From NCBI RefSeq assembly GCF_010365105.1, contig NZ_JAAFGZ010000031.1, positions 1 to 45,081 of the forward strand: a stretch of DNA of 45,081 bases, in the 5' to 3' direction. This document shows positions 1-8,144 of the stretch, one piece after another. Below the pieces are notes generated by a model, which did no database searches, was not told the DNA's origin, and saw only the letters and a program-made list of their open reading frames with translations. Each line of letters begins with the position of its first letter. Position 1 is the stretch's first letter. Position numbers and translations under genes: made by a program. This DNA comes from Polaromonas sp. GTDB taxonomy: Bacteria > Pseudomonadota > Gammaproteobacteria > Burkholderiales > Burkholderiaceae_C.

Positions 1-94
1 GCTGCGCCTACTCTTTCACCTCTCAAATTTGCATCTTCGCAAAGCCACTAATTCACCACTTTCTGGATTGTGCAAGTGGCTCTATTTAATAGCG
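1..94. repeat. 94-bp terminal inverted repeat, left copy
   Basis: The first 94 bases are the exact reverse complement of the last 94 bases (44988-45081), and identity stops abruptly at base 95. Nested short palindromes (AGCCACT/AGTGGCT and CCACTT/AAGTGG) lie inside it, so the RNA or single strand could fold. Its inner edge, CGCTATTAAATAG on the minus strand, supplies the last codons and TAG stop of the small minus-strand ORF at 82-285. The outer edge is cut by the window end, so the true repeat may be longer. It weakly resembles the start of repeat family A. It may be a multicopy repeat at which an assembly broke, or a true inverted repeat around this 45-kb segment. Confidence 0.95.
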
Positions 95-285
95 TTCCGC
101 ACTGTGGCGCGCTGCAGGCTCCGCGCCAGCAGCCGCTTGAAGGTGCCTTCTTCCGTTTCCACATCAATCCGTGATTGAGGCACGAAGCCGCACAAAATGC
201 CCAGCACGGCATGGTGAAGCAGCAACATATCGGATTGATTGAGCAAACGAACAAGCCGGGCCGCCGGGACTTCATTGTTGAACAA
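82..285 (-). CDS. Small hypothetical protein (doubtful)
   Basis: A 67-residue ORF from a TTG codon; I do not recognise it. The centre is hydrophobic (SDMLLLHHAVLGILCGF) and the C-terminal third is basic and amphipathic (FKRLLARSLQRATVRNAIK), which looks more protein-like than the other frames here. Its last codons and TAG stop lie in the terminal inverted repeat. The first codons overlap the 3' arm of a strong hairpin (253-304), with the TTG at the base of the other arm. No ribosome binding site is evident. It could be a small membrane or regulatory protein, a gene remnant, or chance. The reading frame is seen directly; that it is expressed is unproven. Confidence 0.35.
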   Translation of the reverse strand: MFNNEVPAARLVRLLNQSDMLLLHHAVLGILCGFVPQSRIDVETEEGTFKRLLARSLQRATVRNAIK

Positions 286-304
286 AGTCCTGACGGCCCG
301 GCTT
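253..304. other. Long imperfect hairpin downstream of the DUF349 gene
   Basis: Two 20-base arms (253-272 and 285-304) match as an inverted repeat at 18 of 20 positions around a 12-base loop. On the minus strand it lies about 90 bases past the stop of the DUF349 gene, so it could end or stabilise that transcript, although only a weak T-rich stretch follows. A second, smaller hairpin (CCCGG-caa-CCGGG, 371-383) lies just after the stop codon. Confidence 0.55.
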
Positions 305-392
305 CATGGTGCGCAGGGAAATGACGGCTGCACAGTTCAGCCGTTGAAACCGGATTGACGCAGTCGTCAACCCGGCAACCGGGCCTGCCTGC

Positions 393-3269
393 TCAGCGCT
401 TGAGCAGGGCCTTGAGCGCGTTCTGCAGGCGTCGGGCATTGCCGGCGTCAAACTCGGCGGCCAGCACCTTGGCGGTGTCTTCGCCCCAGGTCTCGGCCGG
501 CGCTGGCGCATTGCGGCGGGTCAGCAACTGCAGTTGCAGCATGCGGCGCGCGCTGATGTGCTCGGCCGGCGTTGGCAGTTCGGCGGCCATTTCCAGGCGC
601 AGCAGCGATTCGACAGCATCTTTTCCGGCCGGGGCGCCCAGCGCCTTCACCCAGCCAGCGCGCACCGCAGGCGCGACCTGCTTGCCCAGTTCCTGCGCGG
701 CGGGCAGTTGCTCGGGATCGCGTTTTTCCCAGGCGGTCAGCAGGTTGGTCAGCACTTCGCCGTGCGCCTGCATGGCGAGCTTTTTCAGCGCATGGTTGGC
801 GGCCTCGAACGCCTCGCGCTGGGCGCGGAAGGCGGCATCGCCCAGGCGCGGTCCGCGATCTTCGAAGGCCGGACGCTCGTTGCGTTCGCTGAAACGCTCG
901 GTGCGCTCGGGACGGTAAGGCTCGAACTTGTTGTCGGTGCTCTGGCGCGGGCCGCTGGGCTTGCCGCCCGGACGTGCGTCCTTGCGGTCGCCAAACTTGC
1001 CGCCACGGCCGGCAGCGGCGGCGGGCTCGGCCCTGCGGGCGCCGGGACGGTCGTCGCCGCGCATGGCGATGACCTTCTTGGGCGCCGGTTTTGGCGGGGC
1101 GGCAGGCTCTGCGGGCGGGATGGCGGGTTCCGACGATTCGGAAAAACCAGCCTCGATGGCTTCAGGCGTCGGGTTGCCGTCGGCATCGACAGCAGCGTCG
1201 GTTGCTATGCTTTCAGTAGCTGCTTGCGCAGGCGCGTCCTGCGCGGAAGGCTGATTTTGTTCAGAATCGGATGGCTTCACGCCGCTGGCGGCAGCGTCGG
1301 CCACGTCAGCGGCAGTCTTGGCATCGGCGGCAGCGGCGGCCACCTGCCCGCGCACGGCGGCTTCCAGCGCCTTGGCGGCCGCATGGATTTTTTGCGCGTC
1401 GCCGCTGGCAGTGGCCTGCTCGACGGCCTTGGCGGCATCGAGCACGTAGCGGTCGTGTTCGCCCAGGGCGGAGGCGGCTTTTTCGCGCTCGACGGTCTTG
1501 CGCTGGAAGGCGTCGTCAATCGGCTTGCGGAAGGCGTCCCACAGCTTTTGTTCCTGCTTGCGCTCGATCGGCACGCTTTGGGCTTCCTGCTGCCAACGCT
1601 GCTGCAGCGACTTGACGGCGTCGATGCGCAGCTGCGGCTCGGCGCCCAGCGCTTGCGCTTCCTCGATCATGGCGCGGCGGCGTGCCAGGCTGGCACCTCG
1701 GGCGGCGGTCAGGCCGGCATCGGCCTGGTCCATGGCGGCTTTCCAGAGCGGCTGGACTTCGGCAAACGCCTTGTCGCCCAGGTGGCCGGCTTCGCGCCAT
1801 TTTTCGACAAAGCCATTCAGGCTGCGAATGTGCATCTTCCAGTCGCTGTTGTCCTTGTGGGTTTCGGCCCAGGTCAGCACTTCGTCGATCAGCGCCTGGC
1901 GCTGGGCCTTGTGCGCTTCGGCCTGTTCCTTGACCTTTTCCAGCCAGGCTTCGACGACCTTGTGTGCTTCGTTGCAGGCATCGTCAAAACGCTTCCACAG
2001 CGCGTGGTTGGGCGTGCCGCCCTGGTCGCTAGTTTTCCACTGCTCGCGCATGTGGCGCAGCGCGTCCTGCTGCTTGCGACCGCCCAGCGGCTTGGCCAGA
2101 AGCGCCTCGGCCTTGACGACCAGTTCCTCGCGGATCTGGTCGGCACGCCAGCGCTGCCAGCCTTCAAGTTCGCCAGCGGCGGTCAGCGCGGCATGCGCGG
2201 CGGCTTCGAGCTTGCTGTCGATGTTGCGGATGTTGTCCTTGAGTGCCTGGCGCAGTTCGGCGGCGACCTTGGGCGTGGACTTGCCGTGGCCTTCGGTGAC
2301 TTCGTGTTCCAGTTTGGCCAGCGCTTGCTGCACGAAGGCGGACGACTTGGCGCGCAGGTCGTTCAGCGCCGCCGGGTCCATCCGGGTCTTGGGCGCACGG
2401 GCCGGCTGGCCAGCGTCGGCAGCGCCTTGCTGCTCGGATTTCGAAGTCGGCAGGCCACGTGCAGCGCGCAGCTCATCGGCCCAGACCGGCACGGCGGGCA
2501 GCGGCGCAGCGCTGTCTTCAGCGGCTTTCAAGGCCACGGCCAGGGCGCTTTGAAAGGCTTCCCAGACGGCCAGCAGCTGGCCACGCGAGGCATCAAGCAG
2601 CGGCGGGAACTTGGCATCGACGCTGGCCCAGTTGGCGTCCTGCGCCACTTCGTCGGCCTGTGCCTGCCAGTGCGCCACGTCGGTGCGCAGCGTTTCAAGT
2701 ACGGACTCGGCGTCGCGCCATGGCTTGATCGACAGCACTTCGATGCGCTGGGCGATCAGCACGGCGGCTTCGCGCTGGACCTGGGTGCGGTGCTGCAGGT
2801 CTTCAATCGTCTTGACGCGCTCGGCCAGTTGCACCTTCAGGCCGGCCAGCGGCTCCTTGGACAAGGGCGCGCCGGCCTTGGCGGCGTCGCGCTGCCAGGC
2901 CAGGGCATTGGCCAGGTTGAGCTTGGGCAGGGCCAGCAGCGCCTGGGCCTTTTCGGCCCATTCGGCGGCGACGGCTTCCTGTCCCCTGCTGCGACGGGCT
3001 TCGTCGAGCTTTTCCTTCAACGGCTTGGCCGCGCCCTTGTCGCGGTTGGCCAGGTCCTTGTAGACCTCGGCCATCTGCTCGACGCTCGGGTCGGTGGCCA
3101 GCCACTGGCGGATGCGGGAAGCCCGCTCGCCCGAGGTGGAGGCTGAAAAAGCGCCGCCCGTCAGGCCGTCCAGCGGATGGGCTTCGGTGGTTTTGGCGCT
3201 GCCGGTTTTCACGGCGGCGGCCGGCGTGGTGTCGGCTTTGGAAGATTTGGACAAGGGAAAGCGCAGCAT
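393..3269 (-). CDS. DUF349-domain coiled-coil protein
   Basis: A 958-residue, Ala/Glu/Lys-rich, largely helical protein. Repeated Trp-containing helical units of about 70 residues (for example around LPKLNLANALAWQRDA, ALWKRFDDACNEAHKVVEAW and QKLWDAFRKPIDDAFQRK) are typical of DUF349 repeats. A low-complexity Ala/Pro/Asp linker and a basic Arg/Gly-rich stretch (RGDDRPGARRAEPAAAAG) separate them from a C-terminal helical domain. No signal peptide or membrane segment is seen, so it is probably cytoplasmic; the function of the family is not established. The start MLRFPLSKSS was chosen over an upstream in-frame start because the extra 31 residues look like random translation; no good ribosome binding site is visible. 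A family A repeat (about 1204-1266) encodes part of the linker (QNQPSAQDAPAQAATESIAT). Confidence 0.8.
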   Translation of the reverse strand: MLRFPLSKSSKADTTPAAAVKTGSAKTTEAHPLDGLTGGAFSASTSGERASRIRQWLATDPSVEQMAEVYKDLANRDKGAAKPLKEKLDEARRSRGQEAVAAEWAEKAQALLALPKLNLANALAWQRDAAKAGAPLSKEPLAGLKVQLAERVKTIEDLQHRTQVQREAAVLIAQRIEVLSIKPWRDAESVLETLRTDVAHWQAQADEVAQDANWASVDAKFPPLLDASRGQLLAVWEAFQSALAVALKAAEDSAAPLPAVPVWADELRAARGLPTSKSEQQGAADAGQPARAPKTRMDPAALNDLRAKSSAFVQQALAKLEHEVTEGHGKSTPKVAAELRQALKDNIRNIDSKLEAAAHAALTAAGELEGWQRWRADQIREELVVKAEALLAKPLGGRKQQDALRHMREQWKTSDQGGTPNHALWKRFDDACNEAHKVVEAWLEKVKEQAEAHKAQRQALIDEVLTWAETHKDNSDWKMHIRSLNGFVEKWREAGHLGDKAFAEVQPLWKAAMDQADAGLTAARGASLARRRAMIEEAQALGAEPQLRIDAVKSLQQRWQQEAQSVPIERKQEQKLWDAFRKPIDDAFQRKTVEREKAASALGEHDRYVLDAAKAVEQATASGDAQKIHAAAKALEAAVRGQVAAAAADAKTAADVADAAASGVKPSDSEQNQPSAQDAPAQAATESIATDAAVDADGNPTPEAIEAGFSESSEPAIPPAEPAAPPKPAPKKVIAMRGDDRPGARRAEPAAAAGRGGKFGDRKDARPGGKPSGPRQSTDNKFEPYRPERTERFSERNERPAFEDRGPRLGDAAFRAQREAFEAANHALKKLAMQAHGEVLTNLLTAWEKRDPEQLPAAQELGKQVAPAVRAGWVKALGAPAGKDAVESLLRLEMAAELPTPAEHISARRMLQLQLLTRRNAPAPAETWGEDTAKVLAAEFDAGNARRLQNALKALLKR
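1204..1266 (+). repeat. Repeat family A, copy 1, inside the DUF349 gene
   Basis: Starts GCTATGCTTTCAGTAGCTGC followed by TTGCGC, with the GCG-rich middle and AAGGCTGATTTTGTTCAGAA end seen in other copies. It lies in frame on the opposite strand of the DUF349 gene, in a low-complexity linker where an insertion would be tolerated. Confidence 0.75.
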
Positions 3270-3480
3270 AGTTAACAATCGTTTCGGAAAAAAAGCCGCC
3301 AGCAACAGCACCTGCGCCACGCATTCAAAGCCCCCGACGGGCGTGCCTGCCGGCAGCGTCAAGACTCAAGGGGCGAAGAACAGGAAGTTCTGTCAGCGAA
3401 GAAAAATTTGGTTTGTGGCTTGCAAGGCCTGGCTACCTACAGCTTTAGACATTAAAGCAATCCGCCTATTTTCGCTGTTT

Positions 3481-6400
3481 TTACGGCATTGCCAAATTAA
3501 GTTCGGCATGCGGTGTCCATTTGGCGTCTGGCGGCACGCTCCGGGCAGCGCCGAGGAACAGCCGGGCGGGCGGCAAATCACGCGAAACCAGGTAATCCTT
3601 GACCGCCTGGCCGCGCTTGAAAGCCAGCTGACGCAGGTCTTCGCCGCTGACCGGAATGCTTGAAAGCAGCAGCTTTTCCATCTCGCCGACCGGCTGATCC
3701 TTGACCAGGCCGACCAGGTTGCGCGGCTTGGGCAGCTCGCTTTGCCGGTACACCGCCTTGAGCAGTGCCGGGTATTCGTCCGCACTGACGCTGGCGGGTT
3801 CGGTCGCAGCAGTGCCCTGCCGGGCCTGCTGGCGGCGCTTTTCGGCGCGCACGCGTTCGGCCAGCTGCTCGCGCTGGAAGGCGTCGCGCTCGGCGTCCAG
3901 GCTGCCGGTTCCAACCACCGTCAGCTGCAGCGCCGGGCGTTCGGCCAGCGCCCTGGCGACCTTGTCGAGTCCGGCGCGGGCGTCCGGCGTGAGCTGCGCG
4001 CTGCCGGCAGCAAACTGCACCGTCGCCAGTTCGTCGCCGCTGCCGCCCAGCGCGCGGGCCAGCAAGCTGAAGGGCGCGGTGATCGCCTTGGTGATGACAT
4101 TCAGGATCACCTTGATGATGACCGGGCCGAGGCTGAACTGCGGGTCATTGAGCGAGCCGCTGATGGGCAAATCGAGATCGATGACGCCGTTGCGGTCGGC
4201 CAGCAGCGCGACGGCCAGCTTGACCGGCAGGCTGGCCGTCGAACCCTCGGCCTTGTCGCCGAAACTGAGCTGATTCAGCACCAGCTTGTTTTTGGCGGTG
4301 AGCTGCCCGTCGGGCAATACGACATAGTTCACATCGACGCTCATCTTGCCGCGCTCGATGCCGTAGCCGGAATACTTGATGGCATAGGGCGACAGCGGCG
4401 GCAGTTCCAGGTCGCGTACCTTGCCGGTGATATCCAGCGCCAGCGGCGTGGCCAGCGGGTTGAGCTTGCCCATGATTTCGAGCGACGCGCTGCCTTCGGC
4501 CTTGCCGCGAAGTTCCAGGTCGGCCATGGCGGGCGCCGCCGTCGCGCCAGTGCCGGCAGCGTCGGGCGCGACGGATGAAAACGCGCTGAGCGTGCCGGTC
4601 AATTCGCTCAGGTCGGCCGAGTAGTTGGGTTTAATGAAGCGGTCTGAAAACCGCACCTGGCCGTTGAGCAGGCTGATCGGGCCGAAGTTGATGATTGGCG
4701 ACGGGCCGGACGGCGCGGCAGTGGCGGCAGGCGGCGCCACGGCGGCGATGTCCGGATTTTTCAAGCCTTTTATGCCATTTACGCTTGTCTGGCTTACATT
4801 AGCAGCTCTATTTTTCGTAGCATCGGCAGTGGCAGTGCTGGCAGGCGCATCGTCGGCCTTGGCACCGGCCACGGGCGCCGCCGGCTTCACCAGGTCCTGC
4901 AGGTTGATGCGGCCGTCGGGGAGGATGATGACGCGGGCAAAAAAGTCGCTCAGCACGGTTTCCCGCACGTCCACCCGCGTCGCCCGGGCCGGCTCCAGCG
5001 CCACCTTGAGGCCGCGCACGTTCAGCGACTTCCAGGCCAGCAGTTCCTCGGCCGGTGCCAGGGTGTTGGCGCTGAACGACTCCAGCGCGGCGTCCCCGGA
5101 CAGATCGGCCTGTGGCCCGGCGTCGGTCTGGCGGTAGGCCACCCGTCCCTTGAAGCTGGCATCGGCGCGCAGCAGTTCGATGTTCAGCGCACCGCCAAAG
5201 TAAGGCTCGAACGCCTGCACCGGCAGGCGCTCGACCGCCAGCTGGCCCTTGGCCTGCAGCGGTGCCAGGCCCAGACTGCCCTTGAAGTCGAGCTTGCCCG
5301 GCGGGAACCGGCCCGTGGCCAGCCGCAGCGAAGCCGACAGCGGCATGGCCTGCGCGGCCTGCTTCTGGCCGGCCGGGCTGTCGTTGAGCACCAGCGCGCC
5401 AAGCCGGGCATTGGCGGCCGTGACCTCAAAGGCTACCGGCTTGGCGCCGGCCTTGTCCAGAAACGACATGGCGCCGCCGTCCAGTACCACTTCATCGATG
5501 GCAACGGCCCACGGCGCAGCAGCGGGCGTGGCAGATGCGGCGGCGGGTGCTGCCGCTGCCGCGTCGCGGGCCACCAGCCAGCGCTCGTACATCCAGCGCT
5601 TGCCGGCATCGCGCTCGACCTGGGCCCGGGGCTGGCCGAGCTGCATGCTGGTGGCCCTGAAGGACTGGCCCGGCAGGTCGATGTCCACCCCGGCCAGTTC
5701 CGCGCGCTGAACCGACACCAGCGAAGCGCCGCCCTGCGCCAGCCGCACGTCGCTGAGCGCCAACGCGGGCGCGGTGATGCGCAGGGCCTGCGGCTTACCG
5801 TCTTGGGCGGCCTGCCATTTCAGGCCGACGTCGGCATCCAGCCGGCCACTGAGCGACGGCAGCAAGAACTGGCCGACGTATTTCGCCGCCATGTCGAGCG
5901 GCCAGGCACCGACGGTGGCCGTGGCATCGGCCGAGCGGTCGGTGGCCGAGCCCCTGAAGGTGACCAGCGACGCCGCTGGCGGACTTGCCGGCGCCACGGT
6001 GGCCACGCCGAGCGGCGGCTTCGCGGCGGACTTCGCGGCGGTTTTGCCCGCTGCCGGCTGATTCGGTATCGACGGGTCGAGCCCGAGCGAGCCGCTGAAC
6101 TGGAACGGCGCGATGTCGGCAAACGGATAGGCGATCGACGTGGCATTCAGCGTCAGGTCTTTCAGGCGAATCCGCGCCGGCGACGGCAGCGTTTCATCGC
6201 GCCAGTCGAGCGCGCCGCCCTTGACGTCCACCCGGCCCACCTGGATGCGCCAGGGCTTGGCGGAAGCTGCCGCAGCCTCCTTTTTTGCATCATTTCGGCC
6301 TTTTGCGCTTGCCGGACGTGCGCTTGCAGCTACATTTTCTGTAGCAACCGGTGGATTGACTGGCAGCAGGTTGAGCCGTCCTGCCCGGTCGCGTGCCACG

Positions 6401-7470
6401 GACAACATGGGCGCAGTCAGTTCCACCGCCGACAGCTTGACCAGTTGCTCCAGCGGCCGCACATCGTCCAGCGCCAGATGCAGGCGGTCAAAGGCCAGCA
6501 GCTCGGCGCCGGGCGCGCTGCCCGTTGGCCCGGCCTCCAGCAGCCTGACCTTTTCAGCCGTGACACTTCCTGAAATCGTCACGGCCGGCGCGGGATTCTG
6601 CTCGAACGCGAGCTTGAGGTCGGCCTGCAGCACGGCGCTTTGCAACCGGAATGGCAGGCTGTCGGGCCAGTACGCCAGGTAAGGCTGCAAATCAAGACCG
6701 CGCAGCTGCAGCGTCGCATCGGTCTGGCGCGTCGGCGCAAACGGCGTGGCCACGGCCGCCGTGTCAAACCGGCTGCCGTTGAGCACGAAAGCCAGCCGGG
6801 GTGCGGTCTTGATCTCGCGCTGCGAGGGCAGATTGCTCAGGAACGGCACCGCCAGCTGCAGGTCGCGCAGGGCATGCGTGGTGTGGACAGATTCATCGAC
6901 AACATCCACCCGGCCGCCGCTCAGCACCAGGTTGTAAAGGGCAAACCGCGCGCCGTCTCCGGCCGGTTGCGCATCAGGCGTCTTGAGCCGCGCCAGGATG
7001 TCATCGATGTCGTAGCGGCCCTGGCCGAAATAGGTCAGCGAGAGCGCCGGCTCCTCGACCGTCAGCGCGTCGGCCACAGGCGCCAGCCGCAGCAGCGACA
7101 CCAGTTCCGCATCTATATAGAGGCGACGGATTTTCAGCTGGGGAACGGCCTGTGGCGCAGCCGACTGTGAAGCGGCTGAACCGGCCTTGGCAACCGCCAG
7201 GTCATGAAGCGTCAGCTCCAGCGACCAGGGCCTGAAATCCACCGAACCGACGCTCACCCGGCGCCCGAGCTTTTCAGAACCCAGTCGTTCAAGCTGCGAC
7301 TTGACAACCAGCGGCACGGCGGCATAGGCCAGCGCCCAGACCAGCAGCCAGATGCCGATGGCCCAAGCGACGCGTCGATGCCAGCGAGGCGAACGAAGCA
7401 CGGCGACGACGCTGGCCCAAAAAGTGTTTAGACGGTTCCGCCACCCGGTATTGATTGCATTGCCTGTCAT
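3481..7470 (-). CDS. DUF748 / AsmA-like giant envelope protein
   Basis: About 1329 residues. An N-terminal transmembrane segment (WAIGIWLLVWALAYAAVPLVV) leads into a very long periplasmic region rich in AsmA/DUF748-type beta-strand repeats (FRPWSLELTLHDLAV and LLNGQVRFSDRFIKPNYSADL are typical). The C-terminal 160 residues resemble an OmpA-like fold (ATVQFAAGSAQLTPDARAGL). AsmA-superfamily proteins are thought to form hydrophobic grooves that carry lipids between membranes; that role here is inference. The ATG at 7470 is preferred, with GTG at 7476 possible; AGGTGG just upstream could serve either. Two in-frame family A repeats encode TKNRAANVSQTSVNGIKGLK and NVAASARPASAKGRNDAKK, both in linkers. 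The upstream region holds a minus-strand terminator, so a leader-controlled transcript is possible. Confidence 0.82.
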   Translation of the reverse strand: MTGNAINTGWRNRLNTFWASVVAVLRSPRWHRRVAWAIGIWLLVWALAYAAVPLVVKSQLERLGSEKLGRRVSVGSVDFRPWSLELTLHDLAVAKAGSAASQSAAPQAVPQLKIRRLYIDAELVSLLRLAPVADALTVEEPALSLTYFGQGRYDIDDILARLKTPDAQPAGDGARFALYNLVLSGGRVDVVDESVHTTHALRDLQLAVPFLSNLPSQREIKTAPRLAFVLNGSRFDTAAVATPFAPTRQTDATLQLRGLDLQPYLAYWPDSLPFRLQSAVLQADLKLAFEQNPAPAVTISGSVTAEKVRLLEAGPTGSAPGAELLAFDRLHLALDDVRPLEQLVKLSAVELTAPMLSVARDRAGRLNLLPVNPPVATENVAASARPASAKGRNDAKKEAAAASAKPWRIQVGRVDVKGGALDWRDETLPSPARIRLKDLTLNATSIAYPFADIAPFQFSGSLGLDPSIPNQPAAGKTAAKSAAKPPLGVATVAPASPPAASLVTFRGSATDRSADATATVGAWPLDMAAKYVGQFLLPSLSGRLDADVGLKWQAAQDGKPQALRITAPALALSDVRLAQGGASLVSVQRAELAGVDIDLPGQSFRATSMQLGQPRAQVERDAGKRWMYERWLVARDAAAAAPAAASATPAAAPWAVAIDEVVLDGGAMSFLDKAGAKPVAFEVTAANARLGALVLNDSPAGQKQAAQAMPLSASLRLATGRFPPGKLDFKGSLGLAPLQAKGQLAVERLPVQAFEPYFGGALNIELLRADASFKGRVAYRQTDAGPQADLSGDAALESFSANTLAPAEELLAWKSLNVRGLKVALEPARATRVDVRETVLSDFFARVIILPDGRINLQDLVKPAAPVAGAKADDAPASTATADATKNRAANVSQTSVNGIKGLKNPDIAAVAPPAATAAPSGPSPIINFGPISLLNGQVRFSDRFIKPNYSADLSELTGTLSAFSSVAPDAAGTGATAAPAMADLELRGKAEGSASLEIMGKLNPLATPLALDITGKVRDLELPPLSPYAIKYSGYGIERGKMSVDVNYVVLPDGQLTAKNKLVLNQLSFGDKAEGSTASLPVKLAVALLADRNGVIDLDLPISGSLNDPQFSLGPVIIKVILNVITKAITAPFSLLARALGGSGDELATVQFAAGSAQLTPDARAGLDKVARALAERPALQLTVVGTGSLDAERDAFQREQLAERVRAEKRRQQARQGTAATEPASVSADEYPALLKAVYRQSELPKPRNLVGLVKDQPVGEMEKLLLSSIPVSGEDLRQLAFKRGQAVKDYLVSRDLPPARLFLGAARSVPPDAKWTPHAELNLAMP
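4757..4821 (-). repeat. Repeat family A, copy 2, inside the DUF748 gene
   Basis: On the minus strand it reads GCTACGAAAAATAGAGCTGC, then AAGCCAGACAAGCG, then AAATGGC, and ends in AAAAA. It lines up well with copy 3 in the same gene (both have GCTAC, AAAA, TAGCTGC or GAGCTGC, CAAGCG and GGC blocks). It is in frame with the gene and in the same orientation. Confidence 0.75.
6281..6345 (-). repeat. Repeat family A, copy 3, inside the DUF748 gene
   Basis: On the minus strand: GCTACAGAAAATGTAGCTGC, AAGCGCACGTCCGGCAAGCG, then AAAAGGCCG and a poly-A end. The reading frame stays open and encodes an Ala/Lys-rich linker. It is very close to copy 7 in gluQ over the AGCTG, GCGCACGTCC and CAAGCG blocks. 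Confidence 0.8.
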
Positions 7471-7529
7471 AGCCACCTAGTTTTTGACACCCGGCGCCAA
7501 AGGTCAATGCCCTGCCGTGAAGTGGCTTG

Positions 7530-7572
7530 CCGGAATAAAGAAAAACCCCGGCCAGCATCACTGACCGGGGTT
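7530..7572 (-). terminator. Rho-independent terminator on the minus strand
   Basis: AACCCCGG (7544-7551) pairs with CCGGGGTT (7565-7572), with three further inner pairs. On the minus strand the stem is followed by TTTTTCTTTATT, a proper U-tract; no such tract follows on the plus strand. No minus-strand protein gene lies upstream within 570 bases, so it must end a non-coding transcript or attenuate transcription into the DUF748 gene, which starts about 60 bases further on. Confidence 0.8.
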
Positions 7573-7745
7573 GATGGCGGGCATAAAACCCATGCCATCT
7601 GGTTTCGCAAAAGGAGAGATGAATCGTCTCGCAGTGCGATGGAAGCAAGTGATTGCTTCCGTTTATTACCGGGACTGGTTACCCGGTGGTCGTCCGAAAA
7701 AATCGGACAACTGAAGGTTAAAGCCACTGCTTCACGACGGCAAGC
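7573..7745 (-). ncRNA. Candidate structured RNA or attenuator leader upstream of the DUF748 gene
   Basis: Four clear stem-loops are packed between 7573 and 7708: GATGGC/GCCATC (7573-7599, with an inner GGG/CCC), GGAAGCAA/TTGCTTCC (7641-7660), ACCGGG/CCCGGT (7668-7687) and GTCCGA/TCGGAC (7692-7708). On the minus strand they lead straight into the terminator at 7530-7572. The arrangement fits either an independent small RNA of about 200 nt or a 5' leader that attenuates DUF748 expression. I do not recognise a known RNA family and see no convincing minus-strand promoter. The orientation rests on the terminator alone. Confidence 0.45.
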
Positions 7746-7955
7746 CTAAATTTTCAATCACGCAAACCGGGGTGATTGAGATTTTCTTCAATCCTTTTCA
7801 ACACCAGGACAGCCCGCACTCCCCAACACATCGGTGGCAAACGTTACCTTAAGCAAGCTTTGCAAAGAAACACAGAACTTCGTGAAATGAGGTGTTTTTC
7901 ATTGAAAAATGCCTTCTTAAAATACACATTCATATATCAAACTAATTCTTTATTA

Positions 7956-7985
7956 TTGACAGGTTATTTGAGCGGAAACTAGAAT
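7956..7985 (+). promoter_or_regulatory. Sigma70-type promoter for the lytic transglycosylase gene
   Basis: A perfect -35 TTGACA (7956-7961) and a -10 TAGAAT (7980-7985) are separated by 18 bases, with an AT-rich stretch upstream (about 7880-7955). The predicted start near 7992 gives a leader of about 150 bases with small hairpins (CTGCC...GGCAG near 8028-8042, GCAGGC/GCCTGG near 8065). The remaining AT-rich sequence 7746-7955 holds no gene that I can support. Confidence 0.7.
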
Positions 7986-8144
7986 GCCCACAAGTCCTAC
8001 AAACGTAAGGGCTTACCCGAACTCGCTGCCTTCCCCGGCAGCCTCAACGAGGGTCAGCAACCGGCAGGCATCTGCCTGGTTTGATGGCGACCCAATCAAA
8101 GCCTGCGCCACCCCACAAGGGTTGCATGCAAAGAAAGGAGTGCT

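Noticed and set aside
534..3146. 870-codon open frame on the plus strand
   Set aside because: It is antisense to the DUF349 gene and has the composition of a shadow frame in GC-rich, Ala-rich coding DNA; no recognisable domain or ribosome binding site.
7619..7714. 31-codon ORF (MNRLAVRWKQVIASVYYRDW...) with AAGGAG just upstream
   Set aside because: The AAGGAG is only two bases from the ATG, and the sequence is a series of perfect stem-loops better explained as structured RNA. It remains possible as a leader peptide.
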